NCBI RefSeq assembly: GCF_000564855.1 | Contig: NZ_AYXG01000255.1 | Span: 1-38,007 of the forward strand | Direction: 5' to 3' | DNA length: 38,007 nucleotides | Origin: Actinokineospora spheciospongiae | Lineage (GTDB): Bacteria > Actinomycetota > Actinomycetes > Mycobacteriales > Pseudonocardiaceae | Part shown: positions 22,000-32,193 of the stretch, piece after piece | Position numbering within the stretch: the stretch's first letter is position 1 | Layout of the letters: every line of letters starts with the position of its first letter | Translations under genes and position numbers: made by a program | Notes under the pieces: model-generated | What the model was told of the DNA's origin: nothing | The model's input: the letters and a program-made list of their open reading frames with translations, nothing else | The model's database searches: none

Positions 22000-23859
22000 G
22001 TGTGCGGAATCATGGGATACGTCGGGCACCGGCCCGCGCTGGACGTCGTGCTGGACGGACTGCGCAGGCTCGAGTACCGCGGATATGACTCTGCGGGTGT
22101 CGTCGTCCTCGCGGACGGTGGGCTCGCGGTCGAGCGCAAGGCAGGTCGGCTCGCCAACCTGGAAGCGCGGCTCGACGAGGTGGGCCGGGACGGGTTCGCG
22201 GGCACCGCGGGCATGGGCCACACCAGGTGGGCCACGCACGGGGCGCCGGTGGACCGCAACTCCCACCCGCACCGCGACGCCACCGGGCGGGTGGCCGTGG
22301 TGCACAACGGGATCATCGAGAACTTCGCCGCGCTGCGCGCCGAGCTGGAGGCGGCCGGGGTCGAACTGATCAGCGACACCGACAGCGAGACCGCCGCGCA
22401 CCTGGTCGCCCTGGCCTACGCGACCGGGGAGACCGCGGGGGACTTCCCGGCGAGCGTGCGCGCGGTGTGCCGTCGGCTCGAAGGCGCGTTCACCCTGGTG
22501 TTCACCCACGCCGACCACCCGGACCTGATCGTCGCCGCGCGCCGGTCCTCGCCGCTGGTGGTCGGCATCGGCGACGGGGAGACGTTCCTCGCCTCGGACG
22601 TCGCCGCGTTCATCGAGCACACCTCCCAGGCCGTGGAGCTGGGCCAGGACCAGGTGGTGCTGATCACCCGCGACGGGTACGAGGTGACCGACTTCGCCGG
22701 GGAGCCCGCGCCCGCGAAGCCGTTCACCGTCGACTGGGACCTGTCGGCCGCGGAGAAGGGCGGCCACGAGTACTTCATGCTCAAGGAGATCGAGGAGCAG
22801 CCCACCGCGCTCGCCGACACCCTGCGCGGGCACTTCGTCGGCGGCCGGATCGTGCTCGACGAGCAGCGCCTGTCCGACCAGGAGCTGCGCGACGTCGACA
22901 AGGTGTTCGTGGTGGCCTGCGGCTCGGCCTACCACTCCGGCCTGGTCGCCAAGTACGCCATCGAGCACTGGACCCGGCTGCCCGTCGAGGTCGAGCTGGC
23001 CAGCGAGTTCCGCTACCGCGACCCCGTGCTCGACCGCTCCACCCTGGTCGTGGCGATCTCCCAGTCCGGGGAGACGGCCGACACCCTCGAAGCGGTGCGG
23101 CACGCCCGCGAGCAGAAGGCGCGCGTGCTGGCCGTCTGCAACACCAACGGCGCCCAGATCCCGCGCGAGTCCGACGCGGTGCTCTACACGCACGCCGGTC
23201 CCGAGATCGGGGTCGCCTCCACCAAGGCGTTCCTGGCCCAGGTCGCGGCGAACTACCTGGTCGGCCTGGCCCTGGCGCAGGCCCGCGGCACCAAGTACCC
23301 CGACGAGGTGGCCCGCGAGTTCCACGAGCTGGAGGCCATGCCCGAGGCCGTGCGGACCGTGCTGGGCACCAGCGAGCGGGTCCGCGAGCTGGGCCGCGAG
23401 CTGGCCGACGCCAAGGCGGTGCTGTTCCTGGGCAGGCACGTCGGCTACCCGGTGGCCCTCGAGGGCGCGCTCAAGCTCAAGGAGCTGGCGTACATGCACG
23501 CCGAGGGCTTCGCCGCCGGTGAGCTCAAGCACGGCCCGATCGCGCTGATCGAGGAGGGCCTGCCGGTGGTGGTGGTGATGCCGTCGCCGAAGGGGCGGGC
23601 GGTGCTGCACTCGAAGCTGGTGTCGAACATCAGCGAGATCCAGGCCCGCGGCGCGCGCACCATCGTCATCGCCGAGGAGGGCGACGAGACGGTGCGCCCG
23701 TTCGCCGACGAGCTGATCGAGGTGCCCGCCGTCCCGACGCTGCTGCAACCGCTGGTGTCGACGGTGCCGTTGCAGGTGCTCGCCGCGGAGATCGCCAGGT
23801 CGCGCGGCTACGACGTGGACAAGCCGCGCAACCTGGCCAAGTCCGTCACGGTGGAGTAG
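22000..23859 (+). CDS. glmS: Glutamine-fructose-6-phosphate aminotransferase (isomerizing)
   Basis: Makes glucosamine-6-phosphate from fructose-6-phosphate and glutamine, the first step of UDP-GlcNAc synthesis, feeding glmM. The 619-aa product is full length. Class II glutaminase domain: nucleophile Cys2 (MCGIMGYVGHR), HTRWATHG and HNGIIEN. Two SIS domains follow, with CGSAYHSG, SQSGETADT and a C-terminus DKPRNLAKSVTVE typical of the family. The GTG at 22000 is fixed by the need for Cys at position 2; upstream in-frame starts would bury it. No glmS ribozyme is present, as the leader is essentially absent. Confidence 0.98.
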   Translation: MCGIMGYVGHRPALDVVLDGLRRLEYRGYDSAGVVVLADGGLAVERKAGRLANLEARLDEVGRDGFAGTAGMGHTRWATHGAPVDRNSHPHRDATGRVAVVHNGIIENFAALRAELEAAGVELISDTDSETAAHLVALAYATGETAGDFPASVRAVCRRLEGAFTLVFTHADHPDLIVAARRSSPLVVGIGDGETFLASDVAAFIEHTSQAVELGQDQVVLITRDGYEVTDFAGEPAPAKPFTVDWDLSAAEKGGHEYFMLKEIEEQPTALADTLRGHFVGGRIVLDEQRLSDQELRDVDKVFVVACGSAYHSGLVAKYAIEHWTRLPVEVELASEFRYRDPVLDRSTLVVAISQSGETADTLEAVRHAREQKARVLAVCNTNGAQIPRESDAVLYTHAGPEIGVASTKAFLAQVAANYLVGLALAQARGTKYPDEVAREFHELEAMPEAVRTVLGTSERVRELGRELADAKAVLFLGRHVGYPVALEGALKLKELAYMHAEGFAAGELKHGPIALIEEGLPVVVVMPSPKGRAVLHSKLVSNISEIQARGARTIVIAEEGDETVRPFADELIEVPAVPTLLQPLVSTVPLQVLAAEIARSRGYDVDKPRNLAKSVTVE

Positions 23860-23862
23860 GTC

Positions 23863-25285
23863 GTGCGAGGCGCGTGGTCGACCGGTCGCATCCGCGAGGC
23901 CGAGGAGAAGGTCCTGGCCGTCACCCCCGACGGCGCGCTGATGCGGCGCGCCGCCTGGGGGCTGGCCGGGCGGGCGCGGCGGATGCTGGCCGAGCGCACC
24001 GGCGGGGTGGCCGGGCGCCGGGTGCTGCTGCTCGTCGGCGCGGGCAACAACGGCGGCGACGCCCTGTGGGCGGGCGCCTACCTGCGGCGCCGGTCGGTCG
24101 GGGTGAGCGCGCTGCTGCTCGCCCCGGACCGCGCGCACGCCGAGGGCCTGGCCGCGTTCCGGTCGGCGGGCGGGCGGGTGGTGACCGGGGTGGTCCCGGC
24201 CGACCTGGTCGTCGACGGCATCGTGGGGCTGTCCGCCCGTGGTTCGCTGCGCCCGGACGCCGCCGCGGTGGTCGAGCGGATCAGCGCGCCGATCCTGGCC
24301 GTGGACCTGCCCAGCGGCGTCGACCCGGACACCGGGGCCGTCGACGGACCGGCGGTCACCGCCGCGGCCACGGTCACCTTCGGCGGGTACAAGCCGGTGC
24401 ACTTCCTCGCCGGTGCCCGCTGCGGCGAGGTGCACCTGGTCGACCTGGGCCTGGACCTGACCGACCCGGACTTCGCCGTCCTCGACCGCGCGGACGTGGC
24501 CGCCGCCTGGCCGCTGCCGGGGGAGTCCGACGACAAGTACACCCAGGGCGTCGTCGGCGTCACCGCCGGGTCGTCGACCTACCCGGGCGCGGCCGTGCTG
24601 GCCACCGGGTCGGCGGTGCGCGCCACCTCGGGCATGACCCGCTACGCCGGGTCGGCCGCCGAGGAGGTCAGCAGGCGGTACCCGGAGGTCGTCGTCACCG
24701 GCTCGGTGACCGACGCGGGCCGGGTGCAGGCGTGGGTGGCCGGGCCTGGCATGGGCACCGGCAACGCCGCCCGCGACGTGCTGCGGCACGTGCTCGACGC
24801 CGGGGTGCCCACCGCGGTCGACGCCGACGGGATCACCCTGCTCGCCAACCACCCCGAGCTGTGGGACGCCCGCGACCCGGGTGCCCCGGTGCTGCTCACC
24901 CCGCACGACCGCGAGTTCGCCAGGATCGCCGAACCGCGCGGCATCACCCTGGGCGCCGACCGGGTCGCCGCCGCCCGCGCCCTGGCCGCCGAGCTGAACG
25001 CGACCGTGCTGCTCAAGGGGCACGCGACCGTCGTCGCCGGGCCGGACGGGCGGGTGCTGGTCAACCAGGCCCGCTCGCACTGGCTGGCCACCGCCGGGTC
25101 CGGTGACGTGCTCTCCGGCATCGTCGGCGCGCTGCTCGCCGCCGGGCTCGACCCGGTGCTGGCGGGCGGCGCGGCGGCCTACCTGCACGTGCGCGCGGGG
25201 GAGTTGGCCGCCGGCGGCGCCCCCGCGTCCGCGGCCAGGATCGGGGACGCGGTGACCGCCGCGATCCGCGACCTGGTGTGCGACG

Positions 25286-25305
<20 letters not shown>
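23863..25305 (+). CDS. nnr: Bifunctional NAD(P)H-hydrate epimerase / ADP-dependent dehydratase
   Basis: Repairs hydrated NADH and NADPH. The 480-aa product combines an N-terminal epimerase domain (1-215; VGAGNNGGDALWAG and VDLPSGVDPDTG) with a C-terminal ribokinase-like dehydratase domain (about 225-480; TPHDREFARI, KGHATVVAGPDG and AGSGDVLSGIVGALLAAGLDP). GTG start four bases after the glmS stop, so it is in the glmS operon. Its 3' end overlaps alr by 20 bases. The same glmS-nnr-alr order occurs in mycobacteria with extra genes in between. Confidence 0.95.
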
Positions 25306-26397
<1,092 letters not shown>

Positions 26398-26401
<4 letters not shown>

Positions 26402-27486
26402 ACCGCGCGGGCTGGGCGGGCCTGGTCGGCGCCGCGGTCGGCGTCGCCGCCGCGGGCGCCACCGTCGCCGTCCGCGTCGCCAGGGGCCGCGGGTCCGGGG
26501 AGCCGGACCCGGGTGACCGCCTGGGCGGGCTGGCCCCCACCCGCGAGTCCACCGTGACCACCGCCGACGGCCTCGCCCTGTCGGTGGAGGAGGTCGACCC
26601 CGACGACGGCGGCGAGCCCGCGCTGACCGCGGTCCTCGTCCACGGCTTCGCCATGAGCAGGCTCTGCTGGCACTTCCAGCGCCGCGACCTCGCCGCGCTG
26701 ACCGACCCCCGGGTCCGCCAGGTCCTCTACGACCACCGCAGCCACGGCCGCTCCGCCAGGGCGCGGGCCGACACCAGCACCATCGACCAGCTCGCCGCCG
26801 ACCTCCACGAGGTCCTCCGCGCCGTCGCCCCCACCGGCCCGCTGGTCCTCGTCGGGCACTCCATGGGCGGCATGGCGATCATGGCGCTGGCCGAGCGCGA
26901 CCCGGGCCTGTTCGCCGACCGGGTGCGCGGGGTGGCGTTCATCGGCACCTCCGCGGGCGAGGTCGGCAAGTCCGGCCTGCCCCGGCCGCTGCTGTCGAAG
27001 TACAACCCCACGGTCCGGCTCCTCGGCGTCGTCGCCGACCGGCAGCCCCGCCTGGTGGAACTGGTCCGGTCGGCGGGCGGGCGCCTGACCCGCCGGGGCA
27101 CGCGCGTCCTGGGCTTCGGCAGCGGCGACGTCAGCCCCGCCGCCGTCGACTTCCTGGTGTCCATGCTCGACGCCACCCCGGTCCGCGTCCTCGCCGACTT
27201 CGCCGACACCCTGGGCAGCCACAACCGCTACGCCGCCCTGGCCGGCCTCAAGCACTGCCGGGTCCTGGTCCTCGGCGGCGACGAGGACCGGATGACCCCC
27301 TTCTCCCACTCCGAGCGCATCGCCCTGGCCCTGCCCGACGCCACCCTGGTCAAGGCCCCGGGCGCGGGGCACACCGTCATGCTGGAACAGCCCGACCTGG
27401 TCACCGGGCACCTGACCACCCTGCTGCGCGAGTGCGCCCGCGGTCGCGGCGCGGACTCCGAGGGCGCGGCTCCGACGAGGAAGTGA
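26398..27486 (+). CDS. Alpha/beta hydrolase with N-terminal membrane anchor
   Basis: 362 aa. Residues 5-28 are a hydrophobic Ala/Gly/Val helix that could be a signal anchor. The alpha/beta hydrolase domain has VLVHGFAMS (oxyanion), nucleophile elbow GHSMGG with Ser155, Asp in GGDEDRMTP and His in GAGHTVML. It is coupled to alr by a GTGA overlap and lies seven bases before tsaE, an arrangement seen in many actinomycetes. Substrate unknown; a cell-envelope lipid or ester is possible but unproven. Confidence 0.9.
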
Positions 27487-27492
27487 GGGACC

Positions 27493-27975
27493 GTGCCCGA
27501 GCGGTTGTCGCTGCGCACCCCGCAAGACACGGAGGCCTTCGGCCACGCCCTGGGCGAGGCCCTGCGCGCCGGTGACCTGGTCCTGCTGGCGGGCCCGCTG
27601 GGCGCGGGCAAGACCGTGCTGACGCGCGGCATCGCCGCGGGCCTGGGCGTGCGGGGCCGGGTCAGCAGCCCCACCTTCGTCATCGCCCGGGAGCACCCGG
27701 CGGGCCCCCGGGGCATCCCCCTGGTCCACGTGGACGCCTACCGCCTCGGCGGCGACCTGGACGAGCTGGACGACCTGGACCTCGACAGCGAACTGGTCGA
27801 CTCGGCCGTGGTGGTCGAGTGGGGCGAGGGCAGCGCCGACCGCCTCACCCCCGACCACCTGGTCGTCCGCCTCACCCGCCACCCCGACGACACCCGCACG
27901 ATCACCCTGGAGCCGCACGGCACCTGGGTGGACCGGGTCGATTTCCCTTTCCCCCGACCGAACCCGGTCCCCTAG
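27493..27975 (+). CDS. tsaE: tRNA t6A37 threonylcarbamoyltransferase complex ATPase TsaE
   Basis: P-loop ATPase needed with TsaB and TsaD to complete t6A at position 37 of ANN-decoding tRNAs. The 160-aa product has Walker A GPLGAGKT, SSPTFVI and HVDAYRL, with a VVEWGEG near the C-terminal third, all family signatures. GTG at 27493 follows GTGAGGGA. Its stop codon TAG is also the first half of the -10 hexamer of the next gene. Confidence 0.95.
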   Translation: MPERLSLRTPQDTEAFGHALGEALRAGDLVLLAGPLGAGKTVLTRGIAAGLGVRGRVSSPTFVIAREHPAGPRGIPLVHVDAYRLGGDLDELDDLDLDSELVDSAVVVEWGEGSADRLTPDHLVVRLTRHPDDTRTITLEPHGTWVDRVDFPFPRPNPVP

Positions 27976-27978
27976 GCT
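27973..27978 (+). promoter_or_regulatory. -10 element for leaderless HAD gene, overlapping tsaE stop
   Basis: TAGGCT, six bases, then the ATG at 27985. The TAG is the tsaE stop codon. No ribosome binding site is visible. Confidence 0.5.
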
Positions 27979-27984
27979 GGCGCC

Positions 27985-28686
27985 ATGCGCGCTGTGATCT
28001 TCGACTGGGGCGGCACCCTCACCCCCTGGGTCACCATGGACCACCTGGCCGCCTGGCGCGCCTACGCCGACGTCGTCCACCCCGACGACCCGGACCGGGC
28101 GGCAACCCTCGCCACCACGGCGTTGGGGGCCGAGGACGCCCTGTGGCTGCGGGTCCGCGAGGAACACCGCGCCTTCACCCTCGCCGAGGTCCTGGAGAAC
28201 GCGGGCGGCCCGCACGACGACCAGGCCCTCGACGCCTTCCGCCGCTACTGGGACCGGGCCACCCACACCGACCCGCAAGCCGCCCCCATGCTGAAAGCCT
28301 TGAAGGACAGGGGCCTGCTCACCGGCGTCCTGTCCTCCACGGCCTGGCCCGCCGACTGGCACGAGCACGTCCTGCACCGCGACGGCGTGCGCGACCTGTT
28401 CGACGCCCGGGTCTGGAGCAGCGACCTCGCCCACACCAAGCCCCACCGAGCCGCGTTCGAGGCGGCGATGCGAGCGGTGGGCGTGGACAACCCCGCCGAG
28501 TGCGTCTACGTGGGCGACCGCCCGTACGACGACATCAGCGGCGCCAAGTCGGCGGGCATGAAGGCGGTCCTCATCCCGCACAGCACCATCCCGGCGGTCC
28601 AGCAGGTCCCCGTGGACGTTGCCCCCGACGCGGTGATCCAGTCCCTGTCGGAACTGCCCGAAGTCCTCGACACCTGGTTGCTCTAG
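27985..28686 (+). CDS. HAD-superfamily hydrolase with DWGGT motif I
   Basis: 233-aa haloacid dehalogenase-type protein with a helical cap. Motif I reads FDWGGTLT: nucleophile Asp7 is present, but the second aspartate of DxD is Gly9, as in a subset of HAD proteins, so phosphatase activity is uncertain. Motif II is LSSTAW, motif III Lys in HTKPH, motif IV GDRPYDDISGAK. It ends head-on with the carboxyltransferase gene, both stop codons sharing the palindrome CTAG (28683-28686). Substrate unknown. Confidence 0.88.
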   Translation: MRAVIFDWGGTLTPWVTMDHLAAWRAYADVVHPDDPDRAATLATTALGAEDALWLRVREEHRAFTLAEVLENAGGPHDDQALDAFRRYWDRATHTDPQAAPMLKALKDRGLLTGVLSSTAWPADWHEHVLHRDGVRDLFDARVWSSDLAHTKPHRAAFEAAMRAVGVDNPAECVYVGDRPYDDISGAKSAGMKAVLIPHSTIPAVQQVPVDVAPDAVIQSLSELPEVLDTWLL

Positions 28687-30011
28687 CGCGCCGCGATCCC
28701 CCGGACCACCCCGAGTTCGAGCAGGTCCTGCGGGCGCAGCCGCAACTGGTCGGACAGCGCGGGCACGTCCTCCAGGGTCCGCTTGAGGATCGCCGCGCTC
28801 AACTCCGGTGCGATGACGGAGAAGTAGGCGTCCGGCGCGATCCACGTCCGCTCGGGCGCGGCCAGCGCCAGTGCCCCGCCGGACCCGCCCTCGCCGATGA
28901 CCAGCGTGGTGACCGGCACCCGCGCCCCGCCGACGACCCCGAACAGCTCCGCGATCGCGGGGCCGACCCCGGCCCGCTCGGCCACCGCGTCGTTCGCGGC
29001 GCCCGGCGTGTCCACCAGCGTCAGCACCGCCAGCCCGAGCCGCTCGGCCAGCCGCACCAACCGGGACGCGGTCCGGAACCCGGCGGGTGTGGTGGCCGTC
29101 CCGGTCTGCGCCGCGAAGGCGACCGCGTGCCGCCCCCGCAGCCCCACCCCGCACAGCATCCCCGCGTCCACCCCGCCCGCGCGGTCCCCGCGGATCTCCC
29201 GCCGCAGGTCGAAGTAGTCGTCCAGGTACGCCTCCGCCCGAGGCCGCGACGCGGCGCGCGCCCCCGTCACCGCGGCCCACCCGTCGGTGGGCAGCTCCAC
29301 CGACCCCAGCGCCCGGGGCACCTCGGCCGGGTCGGGGGTCCCGGAGGTCAGCAGCCGCAACCACTCCGCCACCACCTCGCCCAGCGACTCCAGCGCACAC
29401 ACCTCATCCACGTGGCCCGCCGCGAACTGCCCCTCCGCCGTGTACGCCGGGTCATCGGTGACAGCGGGCGGCCGGACCCGCCGCCCGGCGAACCCCACCT
29501 GCGCCCCCTCGACGGCGAGCACCACGTCCGCCCCGGCCCCCAGCGACGCCCACAACCCGCCCGTCGTCGGGTCGCGCAGCACCGAGACCTGCGCGACCCC
29601 CGCCTCCCGCAGCAGCACCGACTGCCGGGCGATCCGCTGCAACTGCCGCAGCGACAGCATCCCCTCCTGCATCCGGCTGCCGCCGGTGGCGATCAGCGAC
29701 ACCAGCGGCGTCCGCGTCTCCCGGGCCCGGCGGAACGCGTACTCGATCCGGTCGCCGGTCGCGGTCCCCACGGACCCGCCCAGGAACCGGAAGTCGAACG
29801 CCACCAGCACCGCCGACACCCCGCCGACCCGCCCCACCCCGCAGACGACCGACTCGCTCTCCCCGGAGCGCCGCAACGCCCGGACCCGGGCGTCGTCGTA
29901 CCCGGCCCACCCCAGCGGCCCGTCCACCGCGGCGGGACCGGCCGGGGCGGTGAACTCCGCGAACTCCTCGGCAACAGCGGCCAGGACCTCCCGGGCGCCG
30001 CCGTCAGGCAC
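28683..30011 (-). CDS. Fused AccD-AccA type carboxyltransferase
   Basis: 442-aa crotonase-fold protein joining beta-like (AccD, residues 1-220; FDFRFLGGSVG, GGSRMQEG) and alpha-like (AccA, 220-442; VDTPGAAND, GEGGSGGALA) halves, like acetyl-CoA carboxylase carboxyltransferases. The AccD zinc-finger cysteines are missing. No biotin carboxylase or biotin carrier gene lies nearby. Its GTG start overlaps the 3' end of matB by eight bases, implying a malonyl-CoA function: either a carboxyltransferase subunit or a malonyl-CoA decarboxylase-like reaction (MdcD/E share the fold). The exact reaction cannot be told from sequence. Confidence 0.88.
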   Translation of the reverse strand: MPDGGAREVLAAVAEEFAEFTAPAGPAAVDGPLGWAGYDDARVRALRRSGESESVVCGVGRVGGVSAVLVAFDFRFLGGSVGTATGDRIEYAFRRARETRTPLVSLIATGGSRMQEGMLSLRQLQRIARQSVLLREAGVAQVSVLRDPTTGGLWASLGAGADVVLAVEGAQVGFAGRRVRPPAVTDDPAYTAEGQFAAGHVDEVCALESLGEVVAEWLRLLTSGTPDPAEVPRALGSVELPTDGWAAVTGARAASRPRAEAYLDDYFDLRREIRGDRAGGVDAGMLCGVGLRGRHAVAFAAQTGTATTPAGFRTASRLVRLAERLGLAVLTLVDTPGAANDAVAERAGVGPAIAELFGVVGGARVPVTTLVIGEGGSGGALALAAPERTWIAPDAYFSVIAPELSAAILKRTLEDVPALSDQLRLRPQDLLELGVVRGIAAR

Positions 30012-31425
30012 CGAGCGCTCGCTTGGTGACCTTGCCCATCTCGTTGCGCGGCAACGACTCCAGGTACCGCACCACCCGGGGCCGCTTGTGCGGCGACAGC
30101 AACCGCGCCACGTGGTCGGCCAACTCCTCCAGCGCGGGCGGCGGCCCCGCGGGCACCACCCACGCCACGATCCGCTCCCCGAGGTCGTCGTCCGGTTCCC
30201 CGGTCACCGCGACCTCGGCCACCCCCGGGTGCTCCAGCAGCGCGTTCTCGATCTCCCCGGCGCCGATCTTGTACCCGCCGCTCTTGATCAGGTCCGTGGC
30301 CCGCCGCCCGACGATCCGCACGTACCCGTCCGCCTCGCGCACCGCCATGTCCCCGGTGCGGAACCACCCGTCGTGCAGCGCCGCCGCCGTGGCGTCCGGC
30401 CGGTTGAGGTAGCCAAGGAACAGGTTGGGCCCGCGGACCTCGATCTCCCCGACGGTCTCCACCTCGGCGAACGGCACCCCGTCGTCGTCGACCAGCCGCA
30501 GCTCCACCCCGTCCACCGGCAGTCCCACGGTCCCCGGCCGCCGGTCGCCGGAGGCCCGCACGCTGGTGTTCATCAGCGTCTCGGTCATCCCGTACCGCTC
30601 GACGACCGCCAACCCGGTGGCCCGGGTGATCCGCGCGTGGTCGGAGGCGGGCAGCGCCGCCGACCCGGACACCAGCAGCCGCGCCCGCCCCACCCCGGCC
30701 GCCACCGCAGGGTCGGCCTCGCAGTCGGCGGCCAGCCGGTGGTACATCGTCGGCACCCCGAACATCATCGTGGCCGGACCGGCCAGCTCGGCCGCGATCA
30801 CCGCCGAGTCGAACCGGCCGACGTGCCGGACCCCGCCCCCGCGCCGCAGCGGCCCGAGCACCCCCACGACCAGCCCGTGCACGTGGAACAGCGGCAGCGC
30901 GTGCACCAGCACGTCCTCGGCGGTCCACTCCCAGGCGTCGGCCAGCGCGTCGAGGTTGCTCGCGATGGCCCGCCTCGGCATCAGCACGCCCTTCGGCGGC
31001 CCGGTCGTCCCCGAGGTGTAGACGATGAACGCGGGCGACTCCGGGTCGGCCTCCTCCGGCAGCGGCCCGGATTCCCGCGCGGCCAGGTCCACGTCCACCC
31101 GCGCCAGTCCGGCCAGCCCGTCGGGCAGGTCCACGCCGGGTGCTGCCAGCACCAGCTCCGGGGAGCTGTCGGCGAGGATGTGCGCCAGCTCCCGCTCACC
31201 GACCTTGGGGTTCAGCGGCACGACCGTCACCCCGGCCACCAGTGCGCCGACGACGGCCAGGCAGGTGTGCGGGCTCGGGGTGGCCCACACCGCCACCCGC
31301 CGGGCACCGCCGAGCCGGGAGACCACCGCCCGCGCGGCGTCGGCCAGCTCGGAGAAGGTCAGGACCTCGTCGCCGAACCGGACCGCCTCGCGCGTGGTCG
31401 GGTCGGACAGGGTGGGCAGCAGCAC
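30004..31425 (-). CDS. matB: Malonyl/methylmalonyl-CoA synthetase, MatB-like
   Basis: Adenylate-forming ligase, 473 aa, activating malonate or a related dicarboxylate to its CoA ester. AMP-binding P-loop YTSGTTGPPKG is at 136-146; PLFHVHGLVVGVLGPLR matches the MatB active-site region; ERYGMTETLM, GWFRTGDM and GRRATDLIKSGGYKI follow in order; the catalytic lysine is Lys465 (MGKVTK). A minus-strand -10 element (TACAGT) seven bases before the GTG suggests a leaderless transcript. With the overlapping carboxyltransferase it forms a two-gene malonyl-CoA unit. Other short or branched acyl-CoA synthetase activity is possible. Confidence 0.88.
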   Translation of the reverse strand: MLLPTLSDPTTREAVRFGDEVLTFSELADAARAVVSRLGGARRVAVWATPSPHTCLAVVGALVAGVTVVPLNPKVGERELAHILADSSPELVLAAPGVDLPDGLAGLARVDVDLAARESGPLPEEADPESPAFIVYTSGTTGPPKGVLMPRRAIASNLDALADAWEWTAEDVLVHALPLFHVHGLVVGVLGPLRRGGGVRHVGRFDSAVIAAELAGPATMMFGVPTMYHRLAADCEADPAVAAGVGRARLLVSGSAALPASDHARITRATGLAVVERYGMTETLMNTSVRASGDRRPGTVGLPVDGVELRLVDDDGVPFAEVETVGEIEVRGPNLFLGYLNRPDATAAALHDGWFRTGDMAVREADGYVRIVGRRATDLIKSGGYKIGAGEIENALLEHPGVAEVAVTGEPDDDLGERIVAWVVPAGPPPALEELADHVARLLSPHKRPRVVRYLESLPRNEMGKVTKRALGA

Positions 31426-31432
31426 CGTTCGG

Positions 31433-31438
31433 ACTGTA
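31433..31438 (-). promoter_or_regulatory. -10 element for leaderless matB transcript
   Basis: On the minus strand TACAGT is followed by seven bases and the GTG start of matB. No ribosome binding site is seen. The matB-tsaB divergent gap is 102 bp. Confidence 0.5.
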
Positions 31439-31513
31439 GTGGGGGGCGGGCTCGCGGGCAGTTGCCACGATCACGTCGACGAGGGCACCCCCCGGCCGCT
31501 ACGGGCGGCCTCG

Positions 31514-31519
31514 TACCCT
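31514..31519 (+). promoter_or_regulatory. -10 element for leaderless tsaB transcript
   Basis: TACCCT, eight bases, then GTG of tsaB at 31528. The same hexamer precedes glmS. No ribosome binding site is seen. Confidence 0.45.
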
Positions 31520-31527
31520 TGACGACC

Positions 31528-32193
31528 GTGCTGGTCCTCGCTGTCGACACCTCCACCCCCGCGGTCACCGCCGGTGTCCTCGACCTGCCCGCGGACGGGC
31601 CGCCGACCCTGCTGGCCGAGCGGGTGACGGTCGACGCCAAGGCGCACGGCGAACTGCTCACCCCGCACGTGCGCGACGCCCTCGCCGCCGCGGGGAAAGC
31701 GCTTGCGGAGGTCGACGCGGTGGTCTGCGGCACCGGGCCGGGGCCGTTCACCGGGCTGCGGGCGGGCATGGTCACCGCCGCCGCCCTCGGGCACGCCCTG
31801 GACCGCCCGGTGCACCCCGTGTGCTCCCTCGACGCCATCGCCGCTGAGGCGCCCGGTGACCCGCTGCTGGTGGTCACCGACGCCCGCCGCCGCGAGGTCT
31901 ACTGGGCCGCCTACGGCCCGGGCGGCGCCCGCACCGCGGGCCCGGACGTCGTCGCCCCCGCCGAGTTGGCCGGGCGCCTGGCCGAGCTGGGCGTGACGCG
32001 GGTGGCTGGGGCCCGGATCTTCGACTTCGGCCTGCCGGTGGTCGGGCCCGAGCACCCCACCCCGGTCGGGCTGGTGACCGCCGCCGCGGCGGTGCTGCGC
32101 GCGGGCGCCGAGCCCGGCGACCTGACCCCGCTGTACCTGCGCAGGCCGGACGCGGTCGAGCCCGGGGCGCGCAAGCGGGTGAGCCGGGCGTGA
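31528..32193 (+). CDS. tsaB: tRNA t6A37 biosynthesis protein TsaB
   Basis: Inactive ASKHA-fold partner and scaffold for TsaD. The 221-aa product begins MLVLAVDTSTPAVTAGVLD, has the family GTGPGPFTGLRAG segment and VTDARRREVYWA. The GTG at 31528 gives the canonical N-terminus. Coupled to rimI by a GTGA-type overlap. A three-gene insertion separates it from tsaE. Confidence 0.95.
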   Translation: MLVLAVDTSTPAVTAGVLDLPADGPPTLLAERVTVDAKAHGELLTPHVRDALAAAGKALAEVDAVVCGTGPGPFTGLRAGMVTAAALGHALDRPVHPVCSLDAIAAEAPGDPLLVVTDARRREVYWAAYGPGGARTAGPDVVAPAELAGRLAELGVTRVAGARIFDFGLPVVGPEHPTPVGLVTAAAAVLRAGAEPGDLTPLYLRRPDAVEPGARKRVSRA

